Shown here: piece after piece, positions 41,270 to 50,808 of the stretch
Layout: the number at the start of each line of letters is the position of its first letter
How positions within the stretch are numbered: position 1 is the first letter of the stretch
DNA from: Gemmatimonadota bacterium
GTDB taxonomy: Bacteria; Gemmatimonadota; Gemmatimonadetes; Gemmatimonadales; Gemmatimonadaceae
Length of the DNA: 64,000 nt
NCBI GenBank assembly: GCA_016712265.1
Contig: JADJRJ010000028.1
Span: 992,001-1,056,000 of the forward strand
Reading direction: 5' to 3'
Translations under genes and position numbers: made by a program
The notes under the pieces: generated by a model
Told to the model about the DNA's origin: nothing
The model's input: the letters and a program-made list of their open reading frames with translations, nothing else
Databases searched by the model: none

Positions 41270-42532
41270 TCAGGCGAACAGGTGGCGGACCCGCTCGACG
41301 CCGCGCACCAATGCGTCGACGTCCTCGGGCGTGTTGTACAGGTAGAACGATGCGCGCGCGGTGGACGGGACGCCAAACCGCCGCATCAGCGGCTGGGCGC
41401 AGTGGTGCCCCGCCCGGATCGCGACCCCCTCGCTGTCGAGCACGGTCCCGATGTCATGCGGGTGCGCGCAATCCATCGTGAAGCTCACCACCCCGGCTTT
41501 CGGCGTCGCCGTGCCGATGATGCGCACCCCGGGGATCGCGGTCAGGCGCTCGGTCGCCAGGTCGACCAACGCGTGTTCGTGGGCGGCAATGGCATCGAGC
41601 CCCACCGCCGTGAGGTAGTCGAGCGCGGCGCGGAAGGCGACTACGGCGGCGATATCCGGCGTGCCCGCCTCGAACTTGGACGGAAGCGGTGCCCAGGTGC
41701 TCCGTTCGAAGGTCACGGTGTCGATCATGTCGCCCCCGCCCTGGTATGGCGGGAGCCGATCGAGCCACTGCTCGGTGCCGTACAGCAGGCCGACACCCGT
41801 TGGCCCGAGCATCTTGTGGCCCGAGCAGGCAAAGAAGTCACAGCCAATGGCCTGCACGTCCACGGCGATGTGGGGGGCCGCCTGTGCCCCATCCAGCAAC
41901 ACCGGGATTCCCATCGCATGGGCACGCCGCACCAGCTCGGCCACGGGGGTGATCGTGCCTAACGCGTTCGAGACCCAGGTGACGGCGACGAGCTTGACGC
42001 GGTCGTCCAGGAGGCGACCGAAGGCGTCAAGGTCGAGGGAGCCATCGTCGAGCACGGGGATGACGGCGAGCTCAGCGCCGCTCCGCTCACAGGCCAGCTG
42101 CCAGGGGACGATGTTGGAGTGATGCTCCAGGGTCGAGACCAGCACGCGATCGCCCGGTTTCAGGACCGCGCTGCCGAATCCGTGGGCGACGAGGTTGATC
42201 GCCTCGGTAGTGCCCCGGGTGAAGATGACCTCGCGTGTGGATCGCGCATTGATGAACTGTCGGGCTGCCTCGCGCGTCTCGTCGTACAGCACCGTCGCCC
42301 GCTCGCTGAGGTAGTGCACCCCGCGATGGATGTTGCCGTTCTCGGATTCGTAGTAGCGGGTGATCGCCTCGATGACCTGTCGCGGCTTCTGGGATGTGGC
42401 CGCGTTGTCGAGGTACACCAGCGGCTTCCCGCGCGCCAACGTCCCCAGGATGGGGAAATCGGCGCGAAGGGAGCCAATAGCTGGGAGGATGTTGCTGCGG
42501 GGCACCGCTGTTGGTTGCGTGTTGCTGCTCAC
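41270..42532 (-). CDS. sufS: Cysteine desulfurase SufS
   Basis: A 420-residue group II cysteine desulfurase that releases sulfur from cysteine for Fe-S cluster assembly. PLP-binding Lys is K240 (FFACSGHKMLGPTG), the catalytic Cys is C378 (GHHCAQP), and the cofactor His pair is in TLEHHSNIVPWQ. The first 20 residues are low-complexity; the ATG at 42532 abuts a repeat tract. A CGTTAGGC octamer encodes Leu-Gly in SNALGTITP. Confidence 0.96.
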   Translation of the reverse strand: MSSNTQPTAVPRSNILPAIGSLRADFPILGTLARGKPLVYLDNAATSQKPRQVIEAITRYYESENGNIHRGVHYLSERATVLYDETREAARQFINARSTREVIFTRGTTEAINLVAHGFGSAVLKPGDRVLVSTLEHHSNIVPWQLACERSGAELAVIPVLDDGSLDLDAFGRLLDDRVKLVAVTWVSNALGTITPVAELVRRAHAMGIPVLLDGAQAAPHIAVDVQAIGCDFFACSGHKMLGPTGVGLLYGTEQWLDRLPPYQGGGDMIDTVTFERSTWAPLPSKFEAGTPDIAAVVAFRAALDYLTAVGLDAIAAHEHALVDLATERLTAIPGVRIIGTATPKAGVVSFTMDCAHPHDIGTVLDSEGVAIRAGHHCAQPLMRRFGVPSTARASFYLYNTPEDVDALVRGVERVRHLFA

Positions 42533-42540
42533 TGGAACTG

Positions 42541-42650
42541 GTCGCTGGTCACTCGTGCTGCGCGTGCTGCTCGTACTGCTGCTGTTGCTGTTGCTGCTGC
42601 CGTCTGCCGTCTGCCGTCCGCCGTCCGCCGTCCGCCGTCCGCCGTCCGCC
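42541..42650 (-). repeat. Low-complexity tract between sufD and sufS
   Basis: Two sub-blocks: CTCGTGCTG/GCTGCTGTTG units (42551-42600) and a 7-bp repeat GTCTGCC then GTCCGCC (42601-42650). On the suf coding strand these read GGCGGAC/GGCAGAC, then CAGCAA, then AGCACGAG, the same unit types as the other tracts. It fills almost the whole gap between the two genes. Confidence 0.75.
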
Positions 42651-42652
42651 CC

Positions 42653-43959
42653 CTACCCCACAAACCGCTCCAACGCCAACCGTTCCAGTTCCACCCGCAA
42701 GGGCTCCAGTTCGATCGTCTCCAGCACATCCGCCGCGAACGCGTAGGTCAGCAACTGACGGGCTGCCGCCGCCCCGATCCCACGTGACTTCAGGTAGAAC
42801 GCCATGCGGTCATCCAGCTGGCCCACCGTGGCACCGTGGGTGCACTTCACGTCGTCGGCGAAGATCTCGAGCTGGGGCTTCGTGTCGATGCGCGCGTCCG
42901 GCGAGAGCAGCAGCGTATTGTTCGTCTGCTTGCCGTCGGTCTTCTGGGCGATGGCGTGCACGTACACCTTGCCGTTGAACACCCCGTGGGAGGCGTCGTC
43001 CAGCACGCCCTTGTAGTGCTCACGGGAATAGCAGTTCGGCTGCGCGTGCTCGATCCGGGTCTGGTGGTCGCTCACCTGCGAGCCGCCCAGCATGTACAAC
43101 CCGTTGAGCGTCGCGCCACACCCTTCGCCGGCCAGGGTGGTGTAGATGTTCGAGCGTGCAAGCGCCGCGCCCGTGGAGAAGGCAAACGACACGTAGTGCG
43201 CGTCGCGGCCGAGGGTGGCCTCGATGTGCCCCACGTGGAACGCCGCACGACCCTCGCGCTGCAACTTGTGGTGGGTCAGCGTCGCACCGTCGCCGACCGA
43301 CGCCTCTGTCACGCTGTTCGTGAGGTAGCGCGCGTTGTCCGTCGTCACATATTGCTCCACGACGGTCACGCGTGCATGCCTGCCAAGCACCAGCAGGTTG
43401 CGTGGGTGCGCCATGCCACCCGCCGCATTGGCGTCCGCCAGGAACAACAGGTGGATGGGTTGCGCCACCGTGACGTCCGCGGGCACGGACAGGTACGCGC
43501 CGTCCTGCATCCACGCCGTGTTGAGCGCGGTGAACGCCAGTGCCTGTTCGTCGAACCGCGCATGCCGGCCGAGATGTTGCTCCACCAGCGTCGGCTCCTC
43601 GCGCCACGCGCTGGCCAGGCTCATCAGGCGCACGCCGTCCGGAAGACCGGCCGCGCGGCTCAGGTGAGGCGCATGCCGTCCGTTCACGAAGACGAGGGTG
43701 GCCCACTCGCTTGGCACGAGGGCCGCGGCAGCGACGTCGGCCACCGTGAGCGTGCCGACCGCCGATCGCATGGGCGCGAAATCGGCCTCGGTGATCGGGG
43801 CGGGATTCGTGAAATGCCAGTCTTCGTTCTTGGTGGTGGGGAATCCGTGGGCCTCGACACTGGCCACGGCCCGTGACCGCAGGTCGCGCAGCCACGTGGC
43901 CGTGTCGGCCGGCTGCTCCCAGTGGCGCAACAACGCCGTCGCGCGGGCTTCGGTCGCAC

Positions 43960-43963
<4 letters not shown>
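42653..43963 (-). CDS. sufD: Fe-S assembly scaffold subunit SufD
   Basis: A 436-residue SufD. The N-terminal helical part (FPTTKNEDWHFTNPAPI) precedes the beta-helix core, with HYVSFAFSTGAALARSNIYTTLAGEG and the conserved C-terminal DDVKCTHGATVGQLDDRMAFYLKSRGI segment. It partners SufB and SufC in the SufBC2D scaffold. Its ATG overlaps the sufC stop by 4 bp (43960-43963), so the two are translationally coupled. Confidence 0.95.
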
Positions 43964-44727
<764 letters not shown>

Positions 44728-44756
44728 TGTTCTGTAGGTCGGTTCAACAGCCATGA

Positions 44757-44866
44757 CGAGGAAGCCGCCCTGAGAGCGGCACCCCGTGCCCCGCGTGCCG
44801 CTCGTGCTCCTCGTACCGCTCGTGCTTCGTTGTTGTTGTTGCTGCTGTTGCAATTGTCCTTCGTAC
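44757..44866 (-). repeat. Low-complexity tract between sufB and sufC
   Basis: On the suf coding strand it reads CAGCAGCAACAACAAC, then AGCACGAGCGG and GGAGCACGAGCGG, then GGCACGCGGGGCACGGGG. The AGCACGAG units match the tracts at 14661-14760 and 42541-42600. The whole tract is free of stops in the sufC frame. Confidence 0.7.
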
Positions 44867-44870
44867 CACG

Positions 44871-46304
44871 CTATCCCACACTCCCCTCCAGGGAGATGCC
44901 CAGCAGCTGTTGCGCTTCCAGCGCAAACTCCATGGGGAGTTCCTTGAACACCTCGCGGCAGAAGCCGCTCACGATCATCGAGACCGCGTGCTCGGCACTC
45001 AGCCCGCGTTGCTTGAGGTAGAAGATCTGGTCTTCCCCGATCTTCGACGTGCTCGCCTCGTGCTCGATGATCGCCGTGTTGTTCTGGGCCTCGATGTAGG
45101 GAAAGGTGTGCGCACCGCACGCGTTGCCGATCAGCATCGAGTCGCACTGCGTGTAATTGCGCGCGCCCTCGGCCTTCGGCAGCACCTTCACCTGCCCGCG
45201 GTAGGAGTTCTGGCCCTTGCCCGCGGAGATCCCCTTGGAGACGATGTTCGACTTGGTGTTCCGGCCGATGTGGATCATCTTCGTACCGGTGTCGGCCTGC
45301 TGCCGGTTGTTGACCACGGCAACCGAGTAGAACTCGCCGGTCGAGTTGTCACCCTGGAGGATCACGCTGGGGTACTTCCATGTGATGGCCGATCCGGTCT
45401 CGACCTGGGTCCAGGAGATCTTGGCGTCCGTCATCGCCTTGCCACGCTTGGTGACGAAGTTGTAGATCCCGCCACGGCCTTCCTCGTCGCCGGCATACCA
45501 GTTCTGGACCGTCGAGTACTTCACCGTGGCGCGGTCGAGGGCGACGATCTCCACCACGGCGGCGTGGAGCTGGTTCGTCGAGCGCTTCGGCGCCGTGCAC
45601 CCCTCGAGGTAGCTCACGTATGCCCCTTCGTCCGCGACGATCAACGTTCGCTCGAACTGCCCGGTGTCGGCGGCGTTGATGCGGAAGTAGGTCGACAGTT
45701 CCATCGGGCAGCGCACGCCCTTCGGGATGTAGACGAAGGAGCCATCGGAGAAAACGGCGGAGTTGAGCGCGGCGAAGAAGTTGTCGCTGTACGGAACCAC
45801 CGATCCGAGGTATCGCTCGATCAGCTCGGGGTGTTCGCGCACGGCCTCGCCGAAGGAGCAGAAGATCACGCCGTGCTTCTTCAGTTCTTCCTTGTACGTG
45901 GTGCCCACCGAGACCGAGTCGAAGACGGCGTCCACCGCCACCCCCGCCAGCAGCTTCTGCTCGTGCAACGGGATCCCGAGCTTGTCGTAGGTCTCCTTGA
46001 TCTTGGGATCGAGCTCGTCCAGCGAACCGAGCGGCTTCGCGGTACGGGGCGAGGAGTAATACGACGTCGCCTGGTAGTCGATCGGCGTGTACGAGACGTT
46101 GGGCCAGCGGGGCTCGGTCATCTGCTGCCACCGCCGAAACGCCTTCAACCGCCACTCCAGCAGGAAGGCCGGCTCGTTCTTCTTGGCGGAGATCAGCCGT
46201 ACCACATCCTCACTGAGCCCCGGTGGGATCGTGTCGGACTCGATGTCCGTGGTGAAGCCGTATTGGTATTCCCTGGCGACCAGGGCGTCGATGGCAGAAC
46301 TCAT
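44871..46304 (-). CDS. sufB: Fe-S assembly scaffold SufB
   Basis: A 477-residue SufB of normal length. Recognisable segments include YIPKGVRCPMELSTYFRIN, LEGCTAPKRS, QVETGSAITWKYPSV, GRNTKSNIVSKGISAG and the C-terminal HEASTSKIGEDQIFYLKQRG (shown in part). It is the main cluster-building subunit of SufBC2D. Its start overlaps the sufR stop by 4 bp (46301-46304), making regulator and scaffold one translational unit. Confidence 0.96.
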   Translation of the reverse strand: MSSAIDALVAREYQYGFTTDIESDTIPPGLSEDVVRLISAKKNEPAFLLEWRLKAFRRWQQMTEPRWPNVSYTPIDYQATSYYSSPRTAKPLGSLDELDPKIKETYDKLGIPLHEQKLLAGVAVDAVFDSVSVGTTYKEELKKHGVIFCSFGEAVREHPELIERYLGSVVPYSDNFFAALNSAVFSDGSFVYIPKGVRCPMELSTYFRINAADTGQFERTLIVADEGAYVSYLEGCTAPKRSTNQLHAAVVEIVALDRATVKYSTVQNWYAGDEEGRGGIYNFVTKRGKAMTDAKISWTQVETGSAITWKYPSVILQGDNSTGEFYSVAVVNNRQQADTGTKMIHIGRNTKSNIVSKGISAGKGQNSYRGQVKVLPKAEGARNYTQCDSMLIGNACGAHTFPYIEAQNNTAIIEHEASTSKIGEDQIFYLKQRGLSAEHAVSMIVSGFCREVFKELPMEFALEAQQLLGISLEGSVG

Positions 46305-46996
46305 GGCTGTGTCGGTAACCGGTCTTGACCGGATGAGGAAACGCCGAGCGAGACCATTTCAGGTCGCTCGGTGATGCAGTATTCGCAGCAGTTGGCACCC
46401 TTCGCGATGTGCGCGTGCCTGACGACGTCCGCCCCCAGGATCTCGCTGATGAAACGCTCCTCGGCTGCGCAGACTTCGGGGAACCGGTCGACGAGGGACC
46501 TGATGGTGCAATGATGCTCTCGCAGCGTGCTATGCCCGTTCTGCTCGGCCACCGCCATGTATCCCATGGAAGACAACAGCTGAGCCAGCCGCTCGGTTCG
46601 CTCGGGTAACGGCAGGAGCGCCAGCTCGGGCCCTGCCTTCTCTGCGACCGCCGCCCATCGCGCGCGGAAGATCTCGACGACCGCATCCGATCCGAACTTC
46701 TCCCGGACCGTCTCAAGTGCTTGGGAGAGAACAACATCGTACTGGGATGGGAACAGACGTTCCCCAGCGTCAGTGAGCCGGTAAGCGAAAACAGGCTGGC
46801 CCACCCCGCGCACCTGGCGTGAGTACCCGACGAGCCCTTCCGCCTCAAGGTCCTTCAGGTGCCGGCGAAAGGCGTTGGCCGTGAGACCGAACTGTCCCGC
46901 AAGTTCTTTTGTGGTAAGAGGTTGCGACCTCTTCAGGGCGACGAGGATGTCACCCCGTGTCCCCTTGAACCCCGCCGGCGCCGACTCGTGCGTCAT
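46301..46996 (-). CDS. sufR: SufR-like Fe-S-sensing transcriptional regulator
   Basis: A 231-residue DeoR/ArsR-type regulator. A winged HTH (LTTKELAGQFGLTANAFRRHLKDLE, in part, about 25-60) is followed by a dimerisation region and C-terminal Cys: HHCTIRS, FPEVCAAEE and GANCCEYC, a spacing like that of SufR, which binds a [4Fe-4S] or [2Fe-2S] cluster and represses suf genes. The ATG at 46996 is chosen over an upstream one because the product then starts like family members (MTHESAP...). First gene of the suf operon, so autoregulation is likely. Confidence 0.9.
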   Translation of the reverse strand: MTHESAPAGFKGTRGDILVALKRSQPLTTKELAGQFGLTANAFRRHLKDLEAEGLVGYSRQVRGVGQPVFAYRLTDAGERLFPSQYDVVLSQALETVREKFGSDAVVEIFRARWAAVAEKAGPELALLPLPERTERLAQLLSSMGYMAVAEQNGHSTLREHHCTIRSLVDRFPEVCAAEERFISEILGADVVRHAHIAKGANCCEYCITERPEMVSLGVSSSGQDRLPTQP

Positions 46997-47016
46997 GGCG
47001 ACAAAGATGATCGGGA

Positions 47017-47047
47017 TTCCGAATAAGTCAACGGAAGTGTGCGTCAA
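47017..47047 (-). promoter_or_regulatory. suf operon promoter with overlapping dyad
   Basis: On the minus strand TTGACG (47047-47042) and TATTCG (47025-47020) form -35/-10-like boxes with 16-bp spacing, ending 24 bp before the sufR ATG. TTCCG-N10-CGGAA (47017-47036) overlaps the -10 box and is a plausible SufR operator. Assigned by eye. Confidence 0.4.
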
Positions 47048-47112
47048 TCAGACGCTGCCCGCCTCCCGGTCTGTCCTTCTGAAGTGAGCCGCGATCGTCG
47101 GCGGAATGCGGG

Positions 47113-48207
47113 CTACGGTCCGCCGGGGACGATCAGCGCCTTGGTCACCTCGCGGCGTTCCACCGCCTGCAAGGCCTCGTTGACCTCGTGCAGGCCATAG
47201 GCACGTGATACCATCTCCCGCCAGGGGAACCGCGCGCCGTGCTTCGCCGCCACCTTGAGTGCGCGATGGAAGTGCGAGAAGTCCGATCCCCAGCACCCAC
47301 GCAACTCCACGTGCTTGCGGTTGATTTGCCAATGCGGGTGGATGCGGACGTCGCCATTGTCGGTGTAGTGTCCGCAGACCACGATGCGCCCGCCGTCTCG
47401 CACCAGGTCAAACGCTTGGGACACGGCATCCGGGGCGCCACTCGCCTCGATCACCACGTCCACGCCGAACCCGTTCGTGAGGTCCTTCACGGCCTGGGCG
47501 CGGTCGCGCGGGTCCAGGTCGAGCCCGAGGGTGTGCGTCGCACCCATGCGTTCCGCGAACTGGAGACGCGAGGCGGGGTCTCCGATCGCAATCACGTGGT
47601 CGGCGCCCGAGAGGGACGCCAGCGCAATGATCGACTGGCCCACGGGCCCTGCGCCAAGGACGGCCACGCTGTTCCCCAGCCGGATCTCCCCGCGGTCCAC
47701 GGCGTGCATCGCGGTCACGAGACCGCACCCGCCCCCAATAAACGTCTCGGCGTCCAGTTCGCCTGGGAGGCGCAGCATGTGCACCCCGGGTTTCATCCAC
47801 AGCGCCTCGGCCCAGCCGCCCAGCAATCCTTCGTTGGCGCTGTAGGTGATGCCGTAGACCTTGCGGTGCGGACAACGGGTGGATTGCCGAGTGACCAGGC
47901 AGTGATAACACCGGCCGCAGGTCTCATGCACGTCGAGAAAGGTGACCCGGTCGCCGACGGCGAACGGACGTCCCTCCACATCGTGGATCGGGCTGCCGAG
48001 TTCGGCGACCTCGCCCACGGAGACATGCCCGGGAATGATCGGGAAGGGAACGCCGCTGAGCCGGCCATGGTGCAGGTGCACGTCGGTGCCGCACACCTCG
48101 GAATACAGCACGCGCAGGAGGGCGGCGTCCCGGTCGAGGTGCGGGCGTGGGAGGGTGCGGATCTCGAGCGCCTGGTGGGGCGCAGGCATGACAGCGGCGC
48201 GAAACAT
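47113..48207 (-). CDS. Zinc-dependent medium-chain alcohol dehydrogenase-like protein
   Basis: A 364-residue MDR-family dehydrogenase. The ATG at 48207 is preferred (MFRAAVMPAP); the open frame upstream overlaps the FAD-subunit gene. Catalytic zinc region: CGTDVHLHHG and GHVSVGEV; the structural zinc Cys run is CGRCYHCLVTRQSTRC; the nucleotide motif is VLGAGPVGQSII. Family members oxidise alcohols or polyols with NAD(P). It lies 26 bp downstream of the FAD-subunit gene on the same strand, so the two are likely co-transcribed. Confidence 0.9.
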   Translation of the reverse strand: MFRAAVMPAPHQALEIRTLPRPHLDRDAALLRVLYSEVCGTDVHLHHGRLSGVPFPIIPGHVSVGEVAELGSPIHDVEGRPFAVGDRVTFLDVHETCGRCYHCLVTRQSTRCPHRKVYGITYSANEGLLGGWAEALWMKPGVHMLRLPGELDAETFIGGGCGLVTAMHAVDRGEIRLGNSVAVLGAGPVGQSIIALASLSGADHVIAIGDPASRLQFAERMGATHTLGLDLDPRDRAQAVKDLTNGFGVDVVIEASGAPDAVSQAFDLVRDGGRIVVCGHYTDNGDVRIHPHWQINRKHVELRGCWGSDFSHFHRALKVAAKHGARFPWREMVSRAYGLHEVNEALQAVERREVTKALIVPGGP

Positions 48208-48233
48208 GGCGGCGATATGGGAGGTGAAACCGG

Positions 48234-49199
48234 TCAGTCCCGGGACAACCTCGCCATCGCGCGACAGAGCACCGCAGATGCAAGGTCGAGTTTGTATGCG
48301 TTGTGTGCCAGCGGGGTCGCGTCGTACAGGGCGCGCTGCGCGAGGGTCTCGATGTCGTCGTCGGATAACCCACCGGACGCGACATCCTCCTCGATGGACG
48401 TCGTGACCCGCCACGGGGTGTTGGCGACGCCCCCAAGCACCAGGCGCACTTCGCCGTCACGCCGCTTGGTCGCGGCGACCGAGACCAAGGCGAAGTCCCA
48501 GGCGGCCCGTTGCATCTGCTTGTGGAAGAGCTGGGTCCCGCCCGCGGCGCCAGGGGGGAGGGTGACGGCTTCGACCACTTCGCCGGGACCGAGGCAGGTC
48601 GCACTGTCCATGCGCTGGGACGATGGGACGAGGAAATCCGCCGCAGGCACCCGTCGCTGGCCCGCAGGGCCGCGCACGTGTACCATCGCGTCGAGGGCCA
48701 CCAGGGCGACCGCGCAGTCAGAGGGGTGCGCGACCACGCACGCTCCGCTGCGAAAGATCGCGTGGTACTGGTTCTCCCCGATCTCTGCGGAGCAGTGGGA
48801 GCCCCCGCGTCGCAAGCAGGGGTGGTCCCCGCGAAAGTACCAGCACCGTACATGCTGGCAGAGGTTGCCGCCTAACGTGCCCACATCGCGCAAGGGCTGG
48901 GACCCTACGGACGCAGCGGCCTGGGCGAGCGCCGGGAACCGCGCGCACACCAGCTCGTGGCGCGCCAGCGCGTCCAGGGTCACCGCTGCCCCGAGGCGCA
49001 GGCTACCATCATCGCCCGCTTCGATCGTTCCGGTGCTGGGGAGATGCCGGAGGTCCACCAGGACGTCCGGATCGGTGATGCCGGCCCGCATCAGGGGCAC
49101 GAGGTCTGTCCCACCGGCGGAGGGAACGGCGCCATCATGGGCGAGCGCCACGGTGGCGCCTTCCCAGGTGTCCGGGGTGTGATATGACTGCACGGGCAT
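48234..49199 (-). CDS. FAD-binding subunit of a molybdenum hydroxylase (PaoB/YagS-like)
   Basis: A 321-residue FAD subunit of the xanthine dehydrogenase family. FAD motifs are GGTDLVPLM and GTLGGNLCQ. Between them and the core sits a Cys-rich loop (NLCQHVRCWYFRGDHPC, then GSHC) with four Cys spaced as in subunits that carry an extra [4Fe-4S] cluster, such as PaoB and the 4-hydroxybenzoyl-CoA reductase beta subunit. No large or small subunit is adjacent; the nearest are at 57580-60404. It starts at ATG 49199 and carries a CGTTAGGC octamer in VGTLGGN. Confidence 0.92.
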   Translation of the reverse strand: MPVQSYHTPDTWEGATVALAHDGAVPSAGGTDLVPLMRAGITDPDVLVDLRHLPSTGTIEAGDDGSLRLGAAVTLDALARHELVCARFPALAQAAASVGSQPLRDVGTLGGNLCQHVRCWYFRGDHPCLRRGGSHCSAEIGENQYHAIFRSGACVVAHPSDCAVALVALDAMVHVRGPAGQRRVPAADFLVPSSQRMDSATCLGPGEVVEAVTLPPGAAGGTQLFHKQMQRAAWDFALVSVAATKRRDGEVRLVLGGVANTPWRVTTSIEEDVASGGLSDDDIETLAQRALYDATPLAHNAYKLDLASAVLCRAMARLSRD

Positions 49200-49240
49200 G
49201 GCGCAAAGCTACCGCCCGGTGCCACCGTGCGAACAGGTCG

Positions 49241-49693
49241 TCAGCGATTGGTCAGCGCGGTCGCCCGGAACCCATACTCCTCGTCGGCGATGCGATCCGA
49301 CCAGTCGATCCATAGCTGCGTCGGAAATCCCCGCTGCGCGTCGTAGGTGACCTCGAGGCGATGCGCCCCACTGCGGATCGCTTCGTCGACCAGATCGAAG
49401 AGCTCTTCCACCGAACGGTACGATGCGACGAACTCGGAGGGGATGTCTGCCCCGGTGTCCACCAGCCGGACGCGCGTTACCCGGCCACCGGCGACATCAA
49501 TCTCGACCTCGCGCCCGCCGAGGATGCAGAAGCACTGGGCGCTGCCGCGCATGGTGTAAGCCGTGGCGCCGTGCAGGTTCCATCTGGCCCGGGCCGCCAC
49601 CAGGTCACGCGTGGACCCGGGGTCGTCCGGGGCCACAAAGGCGAGGCACCCGAGCAGGGAGAATGAGGCGAGGGACGCGAGGAGTGCTTTCAT
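49241..49693 (-). CDS. DUF6174-like lipoprotein
   Basis: A 150-residue lipoprotein; the ATG at 49693 gives the lipobox SLLGC with Cys at 16. The body has the DUF6174-like pattern of a W, then YTM, a C-x-C (AQCFCILGG), and a beta region ending LEVTYDAQRGFPTQLWID. Function unknown. Divergent from the M23 gene, with 81 bp between starts. Confidence 0.8.
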   Translation of the reverse strand: MKALLASLASFSLLGCLAFVAPDDPGSTRDLVAARARWNLHGATAYTMRGSAQCFCILGGREVEIDVAGGRVTRVRLVDTGADIPSEFVASYRSVEELFDLVDEAIRSGAHRLEVTYDAQRGFPTQLWIDWSDRIADEEYGFRATALTNR

Positions 49694-49774
49694 GGGTGCC
49701 TGACGAGTCACTGCCAGTACCGCGTGGGGGGGGCGGGGTTCCATCAGTTGTACCGGCCGGACTTAATTTGTGGG

Positions 49775-50395
49775 GTGAAACGCCGCGTCATCGCGACCGT
49801 GCTCGTGCTGGCTGGGGGATGTCGGGGGCTGCAGCCCCTGCCGCCACCGCAGGCCCCCGTCCCCGGGCGAGAGCTTCCAGCCGACGTGCGTCCCCCCGAG
49901 GGAGAGACAGCCGGCCGCGCCGTGATCCCTGACGACCACACGGCCCTCCTGGCGCGTGCCCTGCTGGTTCCCGTCCGCGGGGTGCGACCGGACCAGCTCC
50001 GCGACAGCTTTCGCGCCGCGCGCGGCGATCGTGTTCATGCGGCGATGGACATCATGGCGCCTCGGGGGACGCCGGTGCTTGCGGCGGACGCCGGGCTGCT
50101 GTGGAAGGTGCGCTCGAATGCGCTGGGTGGCCTGACCGTGTACGTCCTCGATGACGAGCAGCGATTCATCTACTACTATGCGCACCTGGATCGTTACGCA
50201 GACGACACAAAGGAAGGTCGGCGCGTCGAGAAGGGTACGGTGCTCGGCTACGTGGGCACCACGGGCAATGCGCCGCCCAATGCGCCTCACCTGCATTTCC
50301 AGTTGATGAAATACCGTGGGGACGGTCGGTGGTGGGATGGCGAACCCATCAATCCGTTTCCCTACCTCACCGCGCTACACCGGGGGACGCCATGA
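49775..50395 (+). CDS. M23-family (LytM-like) peptidase lipoprotein
   Basis: A 206-residue protein from GTG 49775 with lipobox LAGGC (Cys 16). The peptidase domain carries HAAMDIMAPRGTPVLAAD (His and Asp zinc ligands) and PHLHFQL (H-x-H), the set of an active LytM-type enzyme. It likely cuts peptidoglycan cross-links or acts as a cell-wall hydrolase at the outer membrane. Its stop overlaps the yhbY-like start by 4 bp. Confidence 0.9.
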   Translation: MKRRVIATVLVLAGGCRGLQPLPPPQAPVPGRELPADVRPPEGETAGRAVIPDDHTALLARALLVPVRGVRPDQLRDSFRAARGDRVHAAMDIMAPRGTPVLAADAGLLWKVRSNALGGLTVYVLDDEQRFIYYYAHLDRYADDTKEGRRVEKGTVLGYVGTTGNAPPNAPHLHFQLMKYRGDGRWWDGEPINPFPYLTALHRGTP

Positions 50396-50700
50396 AAGGG
50401 AAGGAACGCGCGGAGTTGCGCGCCGAGGCTCACCACCTCGATCCCCTGGTGCATGTGGGGGTGTCGGGGGCGACGGACGCCGTGATGCAGACGATCGACG
50501 AGGCGCTACGGACGCATGAGCTGGTGAAGGTGGCGATCGGGCGCCATGCCGGGCTGGAGCCGCGTCCGGTCGCGACCGCCATGGCCACGGCGTTAGGTGC
50601 CGAGGTGATCCAGGTGATCGGGCGCAAGGTGACCTTGTATCGCCACGCACCGGAGTTGTGGGCCAAGCCACGGCTCGTCCCACCCTGGCGCCGCGCCTAG
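50392..50700 (+). CDS. yhbY: YhbY family (CRM domain) RNA-binding protein
   Basis: A 102-residue protein with a single CRS1-YhbY domain: RAELRAEAHHLDPLVHVGVSG, LRTHELVKVAIG and VIQVIGRKVTLYR. YhbY associates with pre-50S ribosomal subunits. The ATG at 50392 overlaps the M23 peptidase stop (ATGA), an unexpected functional pairing. Confidence 0.93.
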   Translation: MKGKERAELRAEAHHLDPLVHVGVSGATDAVMQTIDEALRTHELVKVAIGRHAGLEPRPVATAMATALGAEVIQVIGRKVTLYRHAPELWAKPRLVPPWRRA

Positions 50701-50808
50701 GGGGCCGAGGCGGGCGCACGGTCGAGCCCGGTTGCATTTAGCAGCGCGACGGCTATTCTGCTCGTCAGGCAGTGGAAGGTTCCTGGACCCAAGACGGGGG
50801 AAACAACC

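Noticed and set aside
42541..42650. Possible CRISPR-like array
   Set aside because: The period is only 7 bp, repeats are imperfect and contiguous, and there are no unique spacers or cas genes.
47239..49182. A 647-codon plus-strand frame opposite the alcohol dehydrogenase and FAD subunit
   Set aside because: Shadow of two real minus-strand genes; no recognisable motif.
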